Assembly (NCBI GenBank): GCA_016287555.1 | Contig: JAEFAK010000113.1 | Coordinates: forward strand, 1 to 6,087 | Origin: Oscillospiraceae bacterium | GTDB taxonomy: Bacteria > Bacillota > Clostridia > Oscillospirales > Oscillospiraceae | Direction: 5' to 3' | DNA: 6,087 bases | Shown here: positions 4,688 through 6,087 of the stretch, one piece after another | Numbering within the stretch: the stretch's first letter is position 1 | Layout: every line of letters begins with the position of its first letter | Position numbers and translations under genes: made by a program | Notes under the pieces: model-generated | Databases searched by the model: none | Told to the model about the DNA's origin: nothing | The model's input: only the letters and a program-made list of their open reading frames with translations

Positions 4688-5338
4688 ATGCTTTCTCCGC
4701 AGGATATAGCTAATCAGGCCTTCCAGAAGGCCGTTTTCGGAGGCTACGACATGGCCTCCGTGGACGAATTCCTCGACACGCTGACCGAGGACTACTCCGC
4801 CCTTTATAAAGAGAACGCCATCCTCAAGAACAAGCTGAAGGTCCTCGTCGAGAAGGTCGAGGAATACCGCAGCACCGAGGATTCCATGCGCGTCGCCCTC
4901 ATCACCGCCCAGAAGATGAGCAAGGAGATGACCGACGAGGCCGAGGCCAAGGCCAAGGCCATCATCGAGGACGCCGAAGGCGCCGCCCGCCGCAAGGTCG
5001 AGGAGCTCAGGCTCGGCACCCGCGAGGAGGAGGAGCGCCTTGAAAAGGCCAAGGCGAAGACCGCCGCCTTCATCGCCGACGTGAGCGAGAAGTTCGGCGC
5101 GCACATCCGCCTGCTCGAGACGATAGACACGGAGCCCGCGGAGCTCCCGCCCGAGCCCGCCGCCCCCGCCGAGGAGCCCGTCGACGCCGTCGAGGAGACG
5201 GCAAAGAGCATCGAGGACTCCCTCGCCCGCATCCTCTCCGAGCCGGCCGAGGACCTCTCCGACACCAAGCCCGTGACGATAGACTCCGAGGGCGGCAGAT
5301 TCAAGAATCTGCAGTTCGGCGACAACTACGGCAAATAA
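4688..5338 (+). CDS. divIVA: DivIVA-family polar/septal coiled-coil protein
   Basis: DivIVA proteins bind negatively curved membrane at septa and poles and recruit division, chromosome or wall-growth partners. The 216-residue protein begins with the family N-domain (LSPQDIANQAFQKAVFGGYDMASVDEFLD in residues 2-30). Compared with Bacillus DivIVA, the phenylalanine before GYD is kept (F17) but the following membrane-contacting Arg is Gly18. A long, charged, Glu/Lys/Ala-rich coiled coil spans about 31-140, then a Pro/Glu-rich linker (about 147-165), a short acidic helix, and a terminal FKNLQFGDNYGK (205-216) that looks like a peptide docking tail. The ATG at 4688 follows AAGGAGG (4671-4677) by 10 nt. 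sepF lies 18 nt upstream and ileS downstream; Bacillus has the same divIVA-ileS order. Isoleucine codons are mostly ATC (8 of 11), unlike the ATA-rich genes upstream, which may reflect higher expression. A GC-rich hairpin follows the stop. Confidence 0.93.
   Translation: MLSPQDIANQAFQKAVFGGYDMASVDEFLDTLTEDYSALYKENAILKNKLKVLVEKVEEYRSTEDSMRVALITAQKMSKEMTDEAEAKAKAIIEDAEGAARRKVEELRLGTREEEERLEKAKAKTAAFIADVSEKFGAHIRLLETIDTEPAELPPEPAAPAEEPVDAVEETAKSIEDSLARILSEPAEDLSDTKPVTIDSEGGRFKNLQFGDNYGK
4937..4960 (+). repeat. four tandem hexamers (GAGGCC twice, AAGGCC twice) in divIVA
   Basis: Two GAGGCC units are followed by two AAGGCC units and encode alternating Glu-Ala and Lys-Ala pairs in the coiled coil. 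Similar GGCCAAGG wording recurs near 5047-5056. This is likely a low-complexity result of coiled-coil composition, with some slippage potential. Confidence 0.6.
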
Positions 5339-5351
5339 ACCCGAACTTGAA

Positions 5352-5380
5352 AAGAATGCCGGGCCTCGGCCCGGCTTCTT
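5352..5380 (+). terminator. GC-rich hairpin after divIVA, probable weak intrinsic terminator
   Basis: GCCGGGC (5358-5364) and GCCCGGC (5369-5375) form a perfect 7-bp stem with loop CTCG. The stem can be lengthened by AAGAA (5352-5356) with TTCTT (5376-5380) around one unpaired T. It lies 13 nt after the divIVA stop. The following bases (TTCTTGATATTTG) are T-rich but not a clean T-run, so termination may be partial and some readthrough into ileS is plausible. Confidence 0.6.
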
Positions 5381-5414
5381 GATATTTGAAGGCAGCATAT
5401 TTTTCAAAGAAAAA

Positions 5415-5429
5415 GGCGGCCCGTCCGCC
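5415..5429 (+). promoter_or_regulatory. small GC hairpin just upstream of the ileS ribosome binding site
   Basis: GGCGG (5415-5419), loop CCCGT and CCGCC (5425-5429) form a 5-bp stem ending 5 nt before the AAAGGAAGG ribosome binding site (5435-5443). The 110-nt gap between divIVA and ileS contains this, the terminator-like hairpin and an A/T-rich middle (5380-5414). I see no T-box signature (UGGNACCGCG) and no convincing promoter pair. A structural role near the start of ileS translation is possible but unproven. Confidence 0.35.
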
Positions 5430-5448
5430 GCGATAAAGGAAGGTCAAT

Positions 5449-6087
5449 ATGGATTACAACTCCACTCTGAATCTTCCCAAGACTGAATTTCCCATGCGTG
5501 CCGGACTCCCCAAGCGGGAGCCCGGCATGCTGGAGCAGTGGAGGGAAAAGGACATATACGGCGGCGTGCTCAAAAAGAACGAGGGCAAGCCCAATTTCGT
5601 CCTGCACGACGGCCCCCCGTTCTCCAACGGCAATATCCACATGGGCCACGCGCTCAACAAGCTCCTCAAGGACTTCATCATCCGCTCGAAGAGCATGAGC
5701 GGGTTCAGGACGCCGTACCGCCCCGGCTGGGACAACCACGGCATGCCCATCGAGTCCGCCATAATCAAGAAGAACCGGCTCAACCGCAAGAGCATGAGCG
5801 TCTCAGAGTTCAGGAGCGCCTGCGAGGCCTTTGCCCGCGACTTCGTCGAGCGCCAGAGCGCCGAGTTCAGGCGCCTCGGCGTGACCGCCGACTGGAAGCA
5901 CCCCTATCTCACCATGGATCCGAAGTTCGAGGCCCGCGAGGTAAAGGTGTTCGGCGAGATGTTCATGAAGGGCTACATCTACAAGGGCCTCAAGCCCGTG
6001 TACTGGTGCCCGCACGACGAGACCGCGCTCGCCGAGGCCGAGATAGAGTACTCCGACGACAAGTGCACGTCCATATACGTCAAGTTT
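5449..6087 (+). CDS. ileS: isoleucyl-tRNA synthetase IleRS, 3' end cut off by window edge
   Basis: IleRS charges tRNA-Ile with isoleucine and proofreads valine. The first 213 residues of an enzyme normally near 920 are present, open to the last base of the window. The N-terminus MDYNSTLNLPKTEFPMR matches the Bacillus-type bacterial enzyme. The catalytic-domain signature DGPPFSNGNIHMGHALNK (54-71) contains the class I HIGH motif as HMGH (64-67). PGWDNHGMPIE (92-102) replaces the more usual PGWDTHGLPIE. Next comes RLGVTADW (144-151), then KGLKPVYWCPHDETALAEAEIEY (about 179-201), leading into the editing-domain region. The KMSKS loop and C-terminal zinc site would lie beyond the window. The ATG at 5449 has AAAGGAAGG (5435-5443) 5 nt upstream and the family N-terminus starts there. 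Because its frame has no stop in the window it is easy to miss. Transcription could come from readthrough of divIVA or from a promoter I cannot identify. Confidence 0.97.
   Translation, partial: MDYNSTLNLPKTEFPMRAGLPKREPGMLEQWREKDIYGGVLKKNEGKPNFVLHDGPPFSNGNIHMGHALNKLLKDFIIRSKSMSGFRTPYRPGWDNHGMPIESAIIKKNRLNRKSMSVSEFRSACEAFARDFVERQSAEFRRLGVTADWKHPYLTMDPKFEAREVKVFGEMFMKGYIYKGLKPVYWCPHDETALAEAEIEYSDDKCTSIYVKF

Noticed and set aside
4109..5407. Open frame of 432 codons on the minus strand opposite yggS end, sepF and divIVA
   Set aside because: The translation is low-complexity Leu/Val/Gly-rich and spans three confirmed genes and a terminator; codon bias explains it.
5411..5443. T-box antiterminator before ileS
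   Set aside because: The GGCGGCCCGTCCGCCGCG region superficially recalls a T-box, but the UGGNACC core is absent and the leader is too short for a standard stem I and specifier loop.
5629..5655. HMGH in IleRS as a degenerate HIGH motif
   Set aside because: Bacillus-type IleRS normally carries HMGH; both histidines and the glycine are in place.

Overview
This window looks like ordinary chromosomal DNA from a GC-rich member of the Clostridia, probably in or near the Oscillospirales. This is inferred from gene content and protein style: SepF and DivIVA next to each other, a Bacillus/Clostridium-type IleRS N-terminus, Firmicutes-like Hfq core residues, strong AAGGAGG-type ribosome binding sites and a TTG start. 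No taxonomic search was possible. All seven genes lie on the plus strand, are tightly packed, and leave no gene-free stretch longer than about 150 bases. I see no mobile element, CRISPR array, tRNA, rRNA or phage gene.

Left part (1-2283): the 3' four-fifths of a UPF0210/DUF711 (PFL family) gene runs by a one-base stop/start overlap into miaA (tRNA A37 dimethylallyltransferase). miaA is followed by hfq (RNA chaperone). miaA-hfq is a classic pair, but the usual mutS-mutL neighbours are not seen; a UPF0210 gene sits there instead. The miaA-hfq junction holds a near-perfect 12-bp inverted repeat. It starts at the last sense codon of miaA and ends exactly before the hfq ATG, so it would partly hide the hfq ribosome binding site.

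Middle part (2308-4181): a single-span HlyD-like membrane-fusion (adaptor) protein with a TTG start overlaps yggS (PLP homeostasis protein) by four bases. Near its 3' end yggS drops abruptly to about 22% GC over 60 bases. That stretch contains a near-consensus sigma-A promoter (TTGACA, 17-bp spacer, GATAAT) with an A/T-rich upstream stretch, and a perfect 6-bp-arm palindrome at the predicted transcription start. This promoter most likely drives sepF and divIVA.

Right part (4217-6087): sepF and divIVA are the cytokinetic-ring and polar-scaffold genes. They are separated by 18 bases, without the ylmG and ylmH genes that lie between them in Bacillus. A GC-rich hairpin follows divIVA, then a short leader with a second hairpin, then the 5' third of ileS, which runs off the window. 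The order yggS-sepF-divIVA-ileS is a condensed version of the Bacillus subtilis ylmE-sepF-ylmG-ylmH-divIVA-ileS cluster.

Taken together, the window joins two housekeeping groups: tRNA modification with RNA chaperoning, and cell division with an aminoacyl-tRNA synthetase. No new multi-gene system is evident. The interesting signals are regulatory structures placed inside or at the edges of coding sequence.
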